Shown: positions 50,950 to 59,779 of the stretch, one piece after another
How the letters are laid out: each line of letters begins with the position of its first letter
Position numbering within the stretch: the first letter of the stretch is position 1
Source of the DNA: Streptomyces smyrnaeus
Lineage (GTDB): Bacteria > Actinomycetota > Actinomycetes > Streptomycetales > Streptomycetaceae
DNA: 64,000 nt
Assembly (NCBI RefSeq): GCF_017676345.1
Contig: NZ_JAFFZM010000011.1
Span: 186,001 to 250,000, forward strand
Direction: 5' to 3'
The notes under the pieces: model-generated
Database searches by the model: none
What the model was told of the DNA's origin: nothing
What the model saw: the letters and a program-made list of their open reading frames with translations, nothing else
Program-made: the position numbers and the translations under genes

Positions 50950-50972
50950 GTGCGTCCAGGCCGTGGACGCAC
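50950..50972 (-). promoter_or_regulatory. 9-bp-stem hairpin just before the SulP start
   Basis: GTGCGTCCA (50950–50958) and TGGACGCAC (50964–50972) pair perfectly around five bases. Transcribed with the transporter, it would be placed where the ribosome loads and could limit translation. Confidence 0.45.
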
Positions 50973-51050
50973 ACGCGTCGTACTGACTCCGCGAGGAGTG
51001 GGAACCCCCGGCGGCCCGGCCGTCTCAGCGGGGACCTCGCCGGACCAGGA

Positions 51051-51070
51051 CGGCAACCGCGCGGTTGCCG
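51051..51070. promoter_or_regulatory. 20-bp perfect palindrome in SulP–MerR gap
   Basis: CGGCAACCGCGCGGTTGCCG is fully self-complementary. A second dyad, CGGGCA–4–TGCCCG, follows three bases later. They lie about 120–160 bases upstream of the SulP start and may bind a dimeric regulator. Confidence 0.5.
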
Positions 51071-51197
51071 ATCGGGCATCATTGCCCGGAAGACTCGGGT
51101 GCCACCAAGGCCCGGTCGGGGCCCTTGCCGCGGCCAGATCGCCTCTAGCGTGTACGGGACAGCGAAGACGACTGGCCGGCGAAGGCGAACACATGAA

Positions 51198-51225
51198 CAC
51201 TCTACCCTGACGTGAGGGAAGAGTG
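51198..51225. promoter_or_regulatory. MerR-type operator dyad
   Basis: CACTCTACCCT (51198–51208) and AGGGAAGAGTG (51215–51225) are inverted with 10 of 11 bases matching around GACGTG. The CCCTGACGTGAGGG core is of the length and symmetry used by MerR-family proteins between -35 and -10. It lies about 120 bases before merR. TAGAGT on the minus strand may be a -10 for the other direction. Likely bound by the adjacent MerR protein. Confidence 0.5.
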
Positions 51226-51345
51226 CGGCCCGCGGACCGTGGATCACAGGTGAACCCGCCTTGAGATCCTGTGATTGACGCTACGTGCGCCCGAAAGCGT
51301 CACGATGTCGCAACCAGGCGTACAGCAGAAGGAGAAGGCACGGCG

Positions 51346-51747
51346 ATGAGTGAGCGGCAGATGCAGATCGGTGAGGTTGCCGAACGGACCGGTTTGTCGC
51401 TACGCACCATCCGGCACTACGAGGAAGTCGGTCTCGTCATCCCCTCGGCCCGCAGCAAGGGCGGGTTCCGGCTCTACACCGAGGCCGATGTCGAGCGCCT
51501 GATGGTCATCCGCCGGATGAAGCCGCTGGACTTCTCCCTGGAGGAGATGCGGGACCTGCTGGAGATCACCGACCGGATCGCCGCCACGGACGACCCGCCC
51601 ACGGACGAGGAGCGACAGCGGCTCCGCGCAAGGCTCGATGCGTACCGCGAGGTGGCCGACGCACGCTGCGAGACGCTGCGCGCCCGCCTGGAGATGGCCC
51701 AGGACTTCGCCGCCACCCTGCGCCAACGCTTGAACTCGTCGGCCTGA
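51346..51747 (+). CDS. MerR-family transcriptional regulator
   Basis: 133 residues. The winged helix MQIGEVAERTGLSLRTIRHYEEVGLVIPSARSKGGFRLYTEAD (starting about residue 6) is typical of MerR proteins. The coiled-coil region (about 75–125) has RLRARLDAYREVADARCETLRARLEMA with one Cys but no metal-ligand set, so organic-effector sensing is more likely than metal sensing. ATG at 51346 with GGAG upstream. Divergent from the SulP gene, its likely target. Confidence 0.9.
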   Translation: MSERQMQIGEVAERTGLSLRTIRHYEEVGLVIPSARSKGGFRLYTEADVERLMVIRRMKPLDFSLEEMRDLLEITDRIAATDDPPTDEERQRLRARLDAYREVADARCETLRARLEMAQDFAATLRQRLNSSA

Positions 51748-52154
51748 CGATGGCGAAACGCGTGCGGGGTGGCGCCTGGTGGGCGCGGCGCCACATGGCC
51801 CGCCCGGGCAGTCCGGTTGCCGTGTCCGGCGGACCCGGGGACGACCGCCTCACCGGGTCGCGCCCCGTGGACGTACGCCGCCACCGGCGAGCCGGCCCCG
51901 CGCTCACCGGAGGTACGGGACGGCAGACATCGCGCGCAGCAGCCACCGACGCGGTGGCACCAGGCCTACCCCTCAAATGGCGCCATGATGGCGTCACCAT
52001 GGCGCCCGCACAGGTACGGCTCCGCATCGACACGTACACCCCGACTTCCCGCTGAAAGGGAGGAGCCCCAGGTCAGAGCCGACAAAGGCACCGAGGGAGC
52101 CGACGCTGGCCACGATGGCTCGCCATGGCGCCACAGATGTGCCATCATGGCGCC
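51748..52154. other. 407-bp region upstream of the RHH gene with operator clusters
   Basis: A 101-codon reading begins right after merR (51750) but lacks a ribosome-binding site and shows mixed third-position use, so I do not call it. The notable content is two clusters of ATGGCGCCAT-type boxes, 51977–52008 and 52115–52156. The second runs into the start codon of the RHH gene. Confidence 0.6.
51977..52008. promoter_or_regulatory. Operator cluster 1: three 11-bp-spaced ATGGCGCC boxes
   Basis: Boxes begin at 51977 (ATGGCGCCAT, perfect palindrome), 51988 (ATGGCGTCAC) and 51999 (ATGGCGCCCG), exactly 11 bases apart, about one helical turn. Such tandem short palindromes suit cooperative binding of ribbon-helix-helix dimers. 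Confidence 0.6.
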
Positions 52155-52156
52155 AT
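52115..52156. promoter_or_regulatory. Operator cluster 2 overlapping the RHH gene start
   Basis: Boxes at 52115 (ATGGCTCGCC), 52125 (ATGGCGCCAC), 52137 (ATGTGCCATC) and 52147 (ATGGCGCCAT). TGGCGCCA occurs perfectly at 52126–52133 and 52148–52155, 22 bases (two turns) apart. The final box overlaps the RHH start codon (52155), pointing to autoregulation. The third spacing is less regular than in cluster 1. Confidence 0.6.
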
Positions 52157-52688
52157 GGACCTCACGCCCTACGTCGACAACCTCCGGGAAGAACTCGCGG
52201 TCGCCGCTGACGCCGGCGGCGACGACGCCCGCGCCCTCGCCGAGCGGCTCACCGCCCCCCTGGAGTCGGCCGCCCGTCTGACCCTCCTCAACGCGCTGTC
52301 CGCCGCCATGGGCGAGGTCACCCGGGAGTTGGCGCCGGGCTCGGTCGACGTACGACTGCGCGGCCTCGACCCGGAGTTCGTGGTGACGGCGCCACCCGCT
52401 CCCGAGCCGTTCCCGGAGGTGCGGGAGCCGGTCACGGAACCCGCCGCTGCCGCGCCCCCACCGCCCCCGCCCGCCGACACCGACGACAGCACCATGGCCC
52501 GGATCAACTTCCGTCTTCCCGCGCACCTCAAGGCCCGCGCCGAGGGCGCCGCTGCGGCGGAGGGGCTGTCGGTCAACGCCTGGCTGGTGCGGGCCGTGTC
52601 CACCGCCCTCGACGGCGCGGAGCGCCCGAGTTCGCCGGGCCGCGGCAAGGACTCGGGCGGCCGGGGCTTCACCGGCTGGGTCCGCTAG
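52155..52688 (+). CDS. Ribbon-helix-helix (HicB/Arc-like) DNA-binding protein
   Basis: 177 residues. The N-terminal helical part is LTPYVDNLREELAVAADAGG and RLTLLNALSAAMGEVTREL, the middle is a Pro/Ala linker (about 75–115), and the C-terminus MARINFRLPAHLKARAEG plus AEGLSVNAWLVRAVSTAL (about 115–155) is an Arc/HicB-type ribbon-helix-helix. Likely a repressor of its own operon through the ATGGCGCCAT boxes. The start ATG at 52155 lies inside an operator box. No toxin (HicA-like) gene is adjacent, so a toxin–antitoxin role is not supported. DUF4097, ABC and P450 genes follow on the same strand. Confidence 0.85.
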   Translation: MDLTPYVDNLREELAVAADAGGDDARALAERLTAPLESAARLTLLNALSAAMGEVTRELAPGSVDVRLRGLDPEFVVTAPPAPEPFPEVREPVTEPAAAAPPPPPPADTDDSTMARINFRLPAHLKARAEGAAAAEGLSVNAWLVRAVSTALDGAERPSSPGRGKDSGGRGFTGWVR

Positions 52689-52805
52689 GGCCGCACGCCC
52701 GGCCCCTGCCCCTCCGTCACCGGCCGATCGCCGATCCGGCCGACGTCACTCCTCACCCGCCTCACCAGCGGGATCACCCACCCAAGCCAAGAGGACGGGA
52801 CAGCC

Positions 52806-53696
52806 ATGCCTGCTTTCGAGACCCCGGAACCGATCTCTGCCACCTTCGAGTTGGAGGTCGGTACCGCCCGCATCAGCGCGGGCGAGCGCACCGACACGGT
52901 CGTGGAGGTGCTGCCGCGCAACGGATCCGACGACAACGACGTACGCGCCGTGCAGCAGACCCAGGTCACCTGCTCCGATGGCCGCCTCACCGTCAAGACA
53001 CCCAAGAAGCGGTCCCTGTTCGGCAAGCCGGGCGCCATCGAGGTGAGCGTCGAACTGCCCGCCGGATCGGATGTCCGGGCCACCTCGGGCATGGGCGGTC
53101 TGTTCTGCGAAGGCCGCTTGGGGGACGTCACGCTCAAGACGGGGTTCGGCGACCTCCAGGTCGATGAGGTGGCGGCTGCCGACCTCAGGACCGACCTCGG
53201 CGACATCCGCCTGGCCCGCGCGACCGGGGACATCGAAGTCCTCGGCGGGGGCCGGATCGAGATCGGCACGGTCGCCGGCGCGGCCGGCATCAAGAACAGC
53301 AACGGCGCGACCGGGATCGGTGAGGTCACCGGCGAGTTGAAGATCTCCGCGGCCAACGGCGACATCTGGGTCGGTACCGCGCACAGCAGCGTCGGCACCA
53401 AGTCCGCCAACGGCCGCACCGAGATCGGTGTCGCCCACGCCGGGGTCACCGCGGTGGCCGCCACCGGTGGCATCCGCGTCGGTGACGTGGCCCGTGGCCG
53501 GATCGACCTGCGCACCTCCGTCGGCGACCTCGAAGTGGGCATCCACGAGGGCACCGCCGCCTGGCTCGACGTGACCACCAAGTACGGCGCGGTACGCAAC
53601 TCGCTCGGCTCCGCCGCAGGTCCCGCGGCCTCGGACGAGACCGTCGAGGTGTACGCCCGCGGCGGGGTCGGCGACATCGTCGTCCGCCGCGCCTGA
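52806..53696 (+). CDS. DUF4097-family beta-strand repeat protein
   Basis: 296 residues of short repeated beta strands: VELPAGSDVRATSGMGGLFCEGRLGD and IKNSNGATGIGEVTGELKISAANGDIWVGT are examples of the repeating pattern (about 80–260). The predicted fold is a beta-helix or sheet stack. No signal peptide, so cytoplasmic or peripherally membrane-bound. It follows the RHH gene by 117 bases and precedes the ABC genes, as in other actinobacteria. Function unknown. It may assemble on the exporter. Confidence 0.85.
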   Translation: MPAFETPEPISATFELEVGTARISAGERTDTVVEVLPRNGSDDNDVRAVQQTQVTCSDGRLTVKTPKKRSLFGKPGAIEVSVELPAGSDVRATSGMGGLFCEGRLGDVTLKTGFGDLQVDEVAAADLRTDLGDIRLARATGDIEVLGGGRIEIGTVAGAAGIKNSNGATGIGEVTGELKISAANGDIWVGTAHSSVGTKSANGRTEIGVAHAGVTAVAATGGIRVGDVARGRIDLRTSVGDLEVGIHEGTAAWLDVTTKYGAVRNSLGSAAGPAASDETVEVYARGGVGDIVVRRA

Positions 53697-53741
53697 CTCG
53701 TGCACCGCCAACGAACGTCCCATCCCGGAGAGGAAAGCGGC

Positions 53742-54745
<1,004 letters not shown>

Positions 54746-54746
<1 letters not shown>

Positions 54747-55537
54747 TGGCCACCGTGTCCTACGCCGCGAGAGACTCCAGGACGATGCTGCGGCGCAACC
54801 TCAAGAAGGCCATGCGCTACCCGTCGCTGACGCTGACCGTCGTCATCATGCCCCTGATGATGCTGCTGCTGTTCAACTACGTCTTCGGCAGCGCCCTGGG
54901 CACCGGCATCAGCGGCATGCCCACCGGCGGCGGCGACTACATCGACTACGTCGCGCCCGGCATCATCCTGATGGCCGCCACCTCCGGGGCCCTGACCACC
55001 GCGGTCAGCGTGTGTGTCGACAAGACCGAGGGCATCGTCAACCGGTTCCGTACGATGCCGATCTCCCGGGCCTCGTTCCTGACCGGCCATGTCGTCGGCA
55101 GTGTGATCCAGACGATGACCAGCATCGCCCTCGTCATCGCCGCCGCCCTCCTGATGGGCTTCCGTCCCGACGCCACGCCCGTCGAGTGGGTTGCGGCGCT
55201 CGGCCTGCTCACCGTGCTCACTCTGGCCTTGACCTGGATCTCCGCGGGCATCGGCCTGGTCGCCAAGAACCCGGAGACCGCCAGCAACATACCGATGCCG
55301 CTGACGTTCATGCCGTTCATCGGCAGCGCCATCGTACCCACCGAGTCCATGCCGGACGGTCTGCGCTGGTTCGCCGATAACCAGCCGTTCACACCGATCA
55401 TCGAGACCCTGCGCGGCCTGTGGCTCGGCACCGGCATCGGCTCCAGCGCGGCCGTCGGCCTCACCTGGTGCGTGGCGCTGTGCCTGGTCGGCTACGTGTG
55501 GGCGCGCCGCACCTTCAAGGCGGGTGCCAAGCGGTAA
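54746..55537 (+). CDS. DrrB-type ABC-2 transporter permease
   Basis: 263 residues, six hydrophobic helices (first about 33–55, TLTVVIMPLMMLLLFNYVFG), of the ABC-2 family. VDKTEGIVNRFRTMPISRASFL, GLGLVAKNPETASNIPMPLTFMPFIG and the C-terminal YVWARRTFKAGAKR match DrrB-like permeases. It overlaps the ATPase gene by one base and forms the membrane part of that exporter. Good codon continuity, no defect. Confidence 0.93.
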
Positions 55538-55609
55538 CCACCGCGCCGATCGAGCCAGTGCGCCGATCCGGACCTTCCACGTCCCGCAACGACGCTCGCA
55601 GGAGGACCC

Positions 55610-56851
55610 ATGTCGTACGACCCGACGGCCGCCGGCACCACCGCCGACGCCGCCACCACCGAAGGGCCGCCCACCCTGCCCACCGACCGGCGCACCGGCT
55701 GCCCCTTCGATCCGCCCACCGGACTCACCGCGCCGAGCGACGAGCCGCTGCGCCGGATGCGCTGCGCCGACGGACACATCGGTTGGCTGGTCACCGGCCA
55801 TGCCGCGGCCCGCGCGGTCCTGTCCGACCCGCGCTTCAGCTCACGCTACGAACTCCTGCACCCGCCGATACCGATGCCGGGGCTGCCCGAACAGCTGCCA
55901 CCGGCGCCGGTCGGCGACATCATCGGCCTCGACGCCCCCGAGCACACCCGCTACCGGCGCCTGCTCACGGGGAAGTTCACCGTCCGCCGCATGCGTCGCC
56001 TCACCGAGCGCGTCCAGCACTTCACCGCCGAGTGCCTGGACGCCATGGAACAGGCCGGGCCCACGGCCGACCTGGTCGCGGCCTTCGCGCAGCCCGTACC
56101 CGCACTCATGATCTGCGAACTGCTCGGCGTGCCGTACGCCGACCGGGAGCGCTTCCAGAGCCAGGTGGCGGCCCTCTTCGACCAGACGGCGGAGGTGGAG
56201 GCGAAGGGCGACGCCTATACGGCGCTGTCCCACTACCTGAACGAACTGGTGCTCGCCAAGCGCGCCGAGCCCACCGACGACCTGCTCAGCGATCTGACCA
56301 CCTCCGACCTCACCGACGAGGAGCTGGCGGGAATCGGCGGGCTGCTGCTGGCCGCCGGTCTCGACACCACCGCGAACATGCTCGGCCTGGGCACCTTCGC
56401 CCTGCTGAGCAACCCCGACCAGCTCGACGCCCTGCGCGCCGACCCCGCTCTCGCCGGGCAGACCGTGGAGGAGTTGCTGCGCTACCTCAGCGTGGCCGAC
56501 CCGATTCCGCGGGCCGCGCTCGAAGACGTCGAGGTGGAGGGCCGGTTGATCCGGACGGGCGAGACGGTGACCGTGTCCGTGCAGGCCGCCAACCGCGACC
56601 CGCGCAGGTTCCCCGACCCCGACCGGCTCGACCTCCACCGCGGGGCCACCGGACACCTGGCCTTCGGCCACGGCGCCCATCAGTGCCTCGGCCAGCAGCT
56701 CGCCCGTGTCGAGATGACCGTCGCGTTCCCCGCGCTGTTCGCCCGCTTCCCCACCCTGCGCCTCGCCGTGCCGCCGCAGGAGGTGCCGCTGCGCGACCGC
56801 TCCAACATCTACGGCGTGATCAGCCTGCCCGTCACCTGGGACAAGGAGTAG
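55610..56851 (+). CDS. Cytochrome P450 monooxygenase
   Basis: 413 residues. I-helix GLLLAAGLDTTANM (about 243–256, Ala-Gly-x-Asp-Thr-Thr), K-helix EELLRYL (ExxR) and the heme-binding loop FGHGAHQCLGQQLAR (about 352–366, Cys ligand) are intact, and the N-terminal CPFDPP element is typical of bacterial CYPs. It hydroxylates or epoxidises a small molecule using the ferredoxin next to it. ATG at 55610 with AGGAGG. Linked to the DrrAB-type exporter by 72 bases. The substrate cannot be inferred. Confidence 0.96.
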   Translation: MSYDPTAAGTTADAATTEGPPTLPTDRRTGCPFDPPTGLTAPSDEPLRRMRCADGHIGWLVTGHAAARAVLSDPRFSSRYELLHPPIPMPGLPEQLPPAPVGDIIGLDAPEHTRYRRLLTGKFTVRRMRRLTERVQHFTAECLDAMEQAGPTADLVAAFAQPVPALMICELLGVPYADRERFQSQVAALFDQTAEVEAKGDAYTALSHYLNELVLAKRAEPTDDLLSDLTTSDLTDEELAGIGGLLLAAGLDTTANMLGLGTFALLSNPDQLDALRADPALAGQTVEELLRYLSVADPIPRAALEDVEVEGRLIRTGETVTVSVQAANRDPRRFPDPDRLDLHRGATGHLAFGHGAHQCLGQQLARVEMTVAFPALFARFPTLRLAVPPQEVPLRDRSNIYGVISLPVTWDKE

Positions 56852-56855
56852 CACC

Positions 56856-57104
56856 ATGAGCGACACACCGCAGCCGCTGCTGCTGAGCGTCGACCGTGGG
56901 CGCTGCGCCGGGGCGGGTATGTGCGCCCTGACGGCTCCGGAGGTCTTCGACCAGGACGACGAGGAAGGCTTGGTCGTGCTGCTGCGCCCCGCACCGGCCC
57001 CCGAGCACCGGGCAGCCGCCCGCACGGCCGTCGGCCTCTGCCCCGCCGGGGCCATCACCCTCGACCCGGGTGAGGCCAGCGGACGACTCCGCACGGAGAG
57101 CTGA
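56856..57104 (+). CDS. [3Fe-4S] ferredoxin
   Basis: 82 residues. Cluster cysteines CAGAGMC and GLCPAGAI, with Val-Asp before the first, fit the 3Fe-4S type that supplies electrons to actinobacterial P450s. Four bases separate it from the P450 stop, so it is the dedicated partner. ATG at 56856. Confidence 0.94.
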   Translation: MSDTPQPLLLSVDRGRCAGAGMCALTAPEVFDQDDEEGLVVLLRPAPAPEHRAAARTAVGLCPAGAITLDPGEASGRLRTES

Positions 57105-57167
57105 CAGCGGCCCGGACGACCCCGCACCCGGTCCAGGGTCAGCGCCCCTGCCAGGGTGAGCGGTTGT

Positions 57168-57797
57168 TCAGTCCCGCCAGCAGCCCGCCACCTCGTCGGC
57201 TGTGGTGACCGTCGCGACGAGCGCCAGGGTGTGACGCACCAGCGCGGCGGTGTAGTCGGCCGGCACCCCGGCGATGGCGTCGGCCGGTACCACGGCGGTG
57301 TAGCCGAGGTTGACGGCGTCGAAGACGGCGTTGGGCACCGCCACGTTCGCCGAGACACCGGTGACCACGAGCGTACGCACACCGAGGTTGCGCAGCAGCG
57401 CGTCCACGTCCGTACCGGCGAGCGGCGAGAGCCCGTGCAGCCGCCGTACGACGAGGTCCTGGTCGGCCACCGGGACGGGCTCGGCAACCTGCACGGCGGT
57501 CGATCCCGTCAACTGCTGCACGGCAAGCCGCTCCGCCGCGCGGAACAGTCGCGCGTTCCGGCCGGCTCCCCTGCCGTCGGGGCGGCGCTCGGCGACGGCG
57601 TGCAGCACCTGGACGCCGGCCCGGTGGGCGGTGGCGGTCAGCTGCGCGATCCGGTCCAGCACGCCCGTGCTCCGTACCTGGTGGGCGAGTTCGGGCAGGG
57701 CGCTCTCCTCGCCGACGACGCCGCGTTGGCATTCGACCGTCAGCAGTGCGGTGGTGGCCGGGTCGAGCTGAGCGGCGAGCCGATCGGTCGGGGGCAT
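57168..57797 (-). CDS. Isochorismatase-superfamily protein lacking the catalytic cysteine
   Basis: 209 residues of the isochorismatase-like fold. The first strand ALLTVECQRGVVG has Glu where many members have the catalytic Asp, and the region VTGVSANVAVPNAVFDAVN has Ala in the usual Cys position. The Lys-bearing loop is not evident. As in PhzD/EntB-type members, chemistry without Cys is possible, but the Glu change makes a non-hydrolytic role also possible. ATG at 57797. It converges on the ferredoxin gene and is divergent from a PNPOx-like gene. Confidence 0.82.
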   Translation of the reverse strand: MPPTDRLAAQLDPATTALLTVECQRGVVGEESALPELAHQVRSTGVLDRIAQLTATAHRAGVQVLHAVAERRPDGRGAGRNARLFRAAERLAVQQLTGSTAVQVAEPVPVADQDLVVRRLHGLSPLAGTDVDALLRNLGVRTLVVTGVSANVAVPNAVFDAVNLGYTAVVPADAIAGVPADYTAALVRHTLALVATVTTADEVAGCWRD

Positions 57798-57824
57798 CCC
57801 AGTTTCCCTTCCGTCGTGAGGGCT

Positions 57825-57853
57825 TGCGGGCGCCGGGTCGTCGGGCGCCCGCA
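57825..57853. promoter_or_regulatory. 10-bp inverted repeat in the isochorismatase–PNPOx gap
   Basis: TGCGGGCGCC (57825–57834) and GGCGCCCGCA (57844–57853) are perfect reverse complements around nine bases, 28 bases upstream of the isochorismatase-like start. Confidence 0.4.
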
Positions 57854-57897
57854 GGATAGGGACCGTTGCGTCGGACGGGAAGAGCCACCATGATTTC

Positions 57898-57912
57898 CTG
57901 ACGGTTCGTCAG
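57898..57912. promoter_or_regulatory. TetR-like operator CTGACG-GTT-CGTCAG
   Basis: Perfect 6+3+6 dyad 49 bases before the PNPOx-like start. CTGACG..CGTCAG sites of this spacing are common TetR targets in Streptomyces as I recall them. No TetR gene is nearby. Confidence 0.45.
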
Positions 57913-57961
57913 CAACAGCTCGGTCGGGAACACCCGGTTCGGCTCGGGAAGGCGGAGACGC

Positions 57962-58423
57962 ATGGCCGAGGCACAGCAGCGGCGAGGACGCCGCATCATG
58001 ATGACGCCGGCAGAACGCGACGCCTTCCTGCGCGCCCAGCGCACCTGCCGGGTCGCCACGGTGAGCCGACAGGGGGCACCGCATGTGGGCGCGCTGTGGT
58101 TCTGCTGGGACGGTGAGGCGCTGTGGCTGTACTCGCTCGTCCGCAGCAGACGGTGGACGCAACTGTGCAACGACCCCCGGCTCGCCGTACTGGTGGACGA
58201 CGGCGAGGAGTACGGGCAGTTGCGCGGCGTCGAACTGTCCGGCAGCGCCGAGTTCGTCGGGGAGGCCCCGCGCGGCGGAGCGCCCTTCCCGGAACTGGCC
58301 GAGGTGGAACGGCTGTTCCCGGCCAAGTACTTCGGTATGGCGCAGATGCCGTACGACGGGCGGCACGCCTGGCTGAAGCTGGTGCCCGAGTCGGTCGCCT
58401 CCTGGGACTTCCGCAAGCTGTGA
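57962..58423 (+). CDS. PNPOx-fold flavin/F420-binding protein
   Basis: 153 residues with the split beta-barrel of pyridoxamine-phosphate oxidases: FLRAQRTCRVATVSRQGAPHVGALWFCWDGEALWLYS (about 20–56) and RLAVLVDDG. Whether it binds FMN or F420 cannot be decided from this. ATG at 57962. Divergent from the isochorismatase-like gene, with a TetR-type dyad between. The following MocR gene is convergent. Confidence 0.87.
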   Translation: MAEAQQRRGRRIMMTPAERDAFLRAQRTCRVATVSRQGAPHVGALWFCWDGEALWLYSLVRSRRWTQLCNDPRLAVLVDDGEEYGQLRGVELSGSAEFVGEAPRGGAPFPELAEVERLFPAKYFGMAQMPYDGRHAWLKLVPESVASWDFRKL

Positions 58424-58447
58424 GCGGCGGAACCGGCGCCGCCCAGG

Positions 58448-59779
58448 TCAGTCGTAGCGCCCCGCCTGAGCCGGACGCAGCGCCCTGGTGAGGTCGTCGG
58501 CGAGGCGGTCGATGTCGCCCGGCGCCAGCGGCGAGACGGTCACGCGCAGCCCCGGCGGGGACGCGAGCCGGAAGCGGGCACCGGGGGCCACCGCCCAGCC
58601 GGCCTGGAGCAGCCGCGCCACCGGACCGGTCTCGTCCCGCACCGGCACCCATACGTTCATACCGCTGCGTCCCCGCGCGGTGACGCCCCGCGCGGCGAGC
58701 GCGTCCACCAGCGCCGTGCGCCGGGTGTCGTACGCGCCGGCCACCCGCGCCGGGTCCGTCGCGCCGGCCTCCCACAGGTGGGCGACGGCGCGCTGCAGCA
58801 GGTGGCTGACCCAGCCGGGGCCCAGCCGCTGGCGGCCGCGGACCCGGTCGACGGTGAGCGGGTCACCCGTCAGTACGGCCAGGCGCAGATCGGGCCCGTA
58901 GGCCTTGGCGGTCGAACGCACCAGCGCCCACGTCCGGGTGACGCCCGCGAGGGGGTGCAGCGGAAGGTCGACGATGCCGTGCCCGTGGTCGTCCTCGATC
59001 AGCAGCGTCCCGGGACGGTCCCTCAGCACGGCCCGCAGTTCCCGGGCGCGGGCTTGCGAGACAGCGGCGCCCGTCGGGTTCTGCGCGCGGTCGGTGACGA
59101 CGGCGGCGCGTGCCCCCTGACCGAGGGCACGCTCCAGTTCGGCGGGGAGCGGTCCGTCGTCGTCCACGGCCACGGGCACCGGGCGCAGTCCGAGCGCGGG
59201 TACGAGGTCGAGCAGGCTGCCCCAGCCGGGGTCCTCGACGGCGACGGCGTCTCCGGGACGCAGATGTGCCGCCAGGACACGTTCGATGGCGTCGAGCGAG
59301 CCGGAGGTGACGGCGAGCGGCCCGGCGGGCACTCCGTCGGCATCCAGCGCCGCCCGGGCCAGCGCCGCGAATCCGGGGTCGGCGTCCGGTGCGCCGTAGA
59401 GCACCGGGGCGTGTGCCGCCCGGTCGGCGGAGGCGGCGAAGGCGGTGGCGAGCGGCGGAAGCAGCGCGGGGTCGGGGTTGCCGGTGGAGATGTCGACACC
59501 GCCCGCGGGTGGCTCGACCCGGACCGATTCGCGGGGTGCGGTGGCCGGCCGCTGCCGGATCCGGCTGCCCCGTCGCCCCGCGGTCTCGATGACGCCGCGG
59601 TCACGCAGGGTGCGGTAGGCGGCAGCCACGGTATTGGGGTTCACACCCAGCTCGGCCGCCAGCTCCCGCAGTGGCGGCAGCGGTTCGCCCGGCGTGAGCG
59701 CACCGCTGCCCACGCCCCGCTCCACGCTGTCCGCGATCTCCGCTGCGCCACGACCTTCGATCCGGTAGTATCCTAGCAC
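58448..59779 (-). CDS. MocR/PdxR-family regulator (GntR–aminotransferase fusion)
   Basis: 443 residues. An N-terminal GntR winged helix (about 8–75, ELAAELGVNPNTVAAAYRTLRDRGVIE) is joined to a type-I aminotransferase domain (about 95–430). PLP-binding motifs are present: NPTGA (about 215) and the Schiff-base Lys in STAKAYGPDLR (about 268). Such proteins use PLP or a related ligand to control vitamin B6 or aminotransferase-linked genes. GTG at 59779 sits eight bases from a CATAAT hexamer, so the message is probably leaderless. Divergent from a PNPOx-like gene, the likely target. Confidence 0.93.
   Translation of the reverse strand: MLGYYRIEGRGAAEIADSVERGVGSGALTPGEPLPPLRELAAELGVNPNTVAAAYRTLRDRGVIETAGRRGSRIRQRPATAPRESVRVEPPAGGVDISTGNPDPALLPPLATAFAASADRAAHAPVLYGAPDADPGFAALARAALDADGVPAGPLAVTSGSLDAIERVLAAHLRPGDAVAVEDPGWGSLLDLVPALGLRPVPVAVDDDGPLPAELERALGQGARAAVVTDRAQNPTGAAVSQARARELRAVLRDRPGTLLIEDDHGHGIVDLPLHPLAGVTRTWALVRSTAKAYGPDLRLAVLTGDPLTVDRVRGRQRLGPGWVSHLLQRAVAHLWEAGATDPARVAGAYDTRRTALVDALAARGVTARGRSGMNVWVPVRDETGPVARLLQAGWAVAPGARFRLASPPGLRVTVSPLAPGDIDRLADDLTRALRPAQAGRYD

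Larger units (their letters stand above)
50930..51345. other. 416-bp SulP–MerR divergent intergenic region
   Basis: No gene is supported. It is rich in dyads: a hairpin at 50950–50972, a 20-bp palindrome at 51051–51070, CGGGCA/TGCCCG at 51073–51088, and a MerR-type dyad at 51198–51225. Apart from these, a TTGAG..TGTGATTGACG stretch near 51262–51282 may carry the merR promoter. Confidence 0.55.

Noticed and set aside
51750..52055. 101-codon reading right after merR
   Set aside because: No ribosome-binding site, mixed third-position use, Arg/Gly-rich composition and overlap with operator boxes.
51977..52688. HicAB toxin–antitoxin system
   Set aside because: The RHH protein is HicB/Arc-like, but no HicA-type toxin gene is adjacent on either strand.
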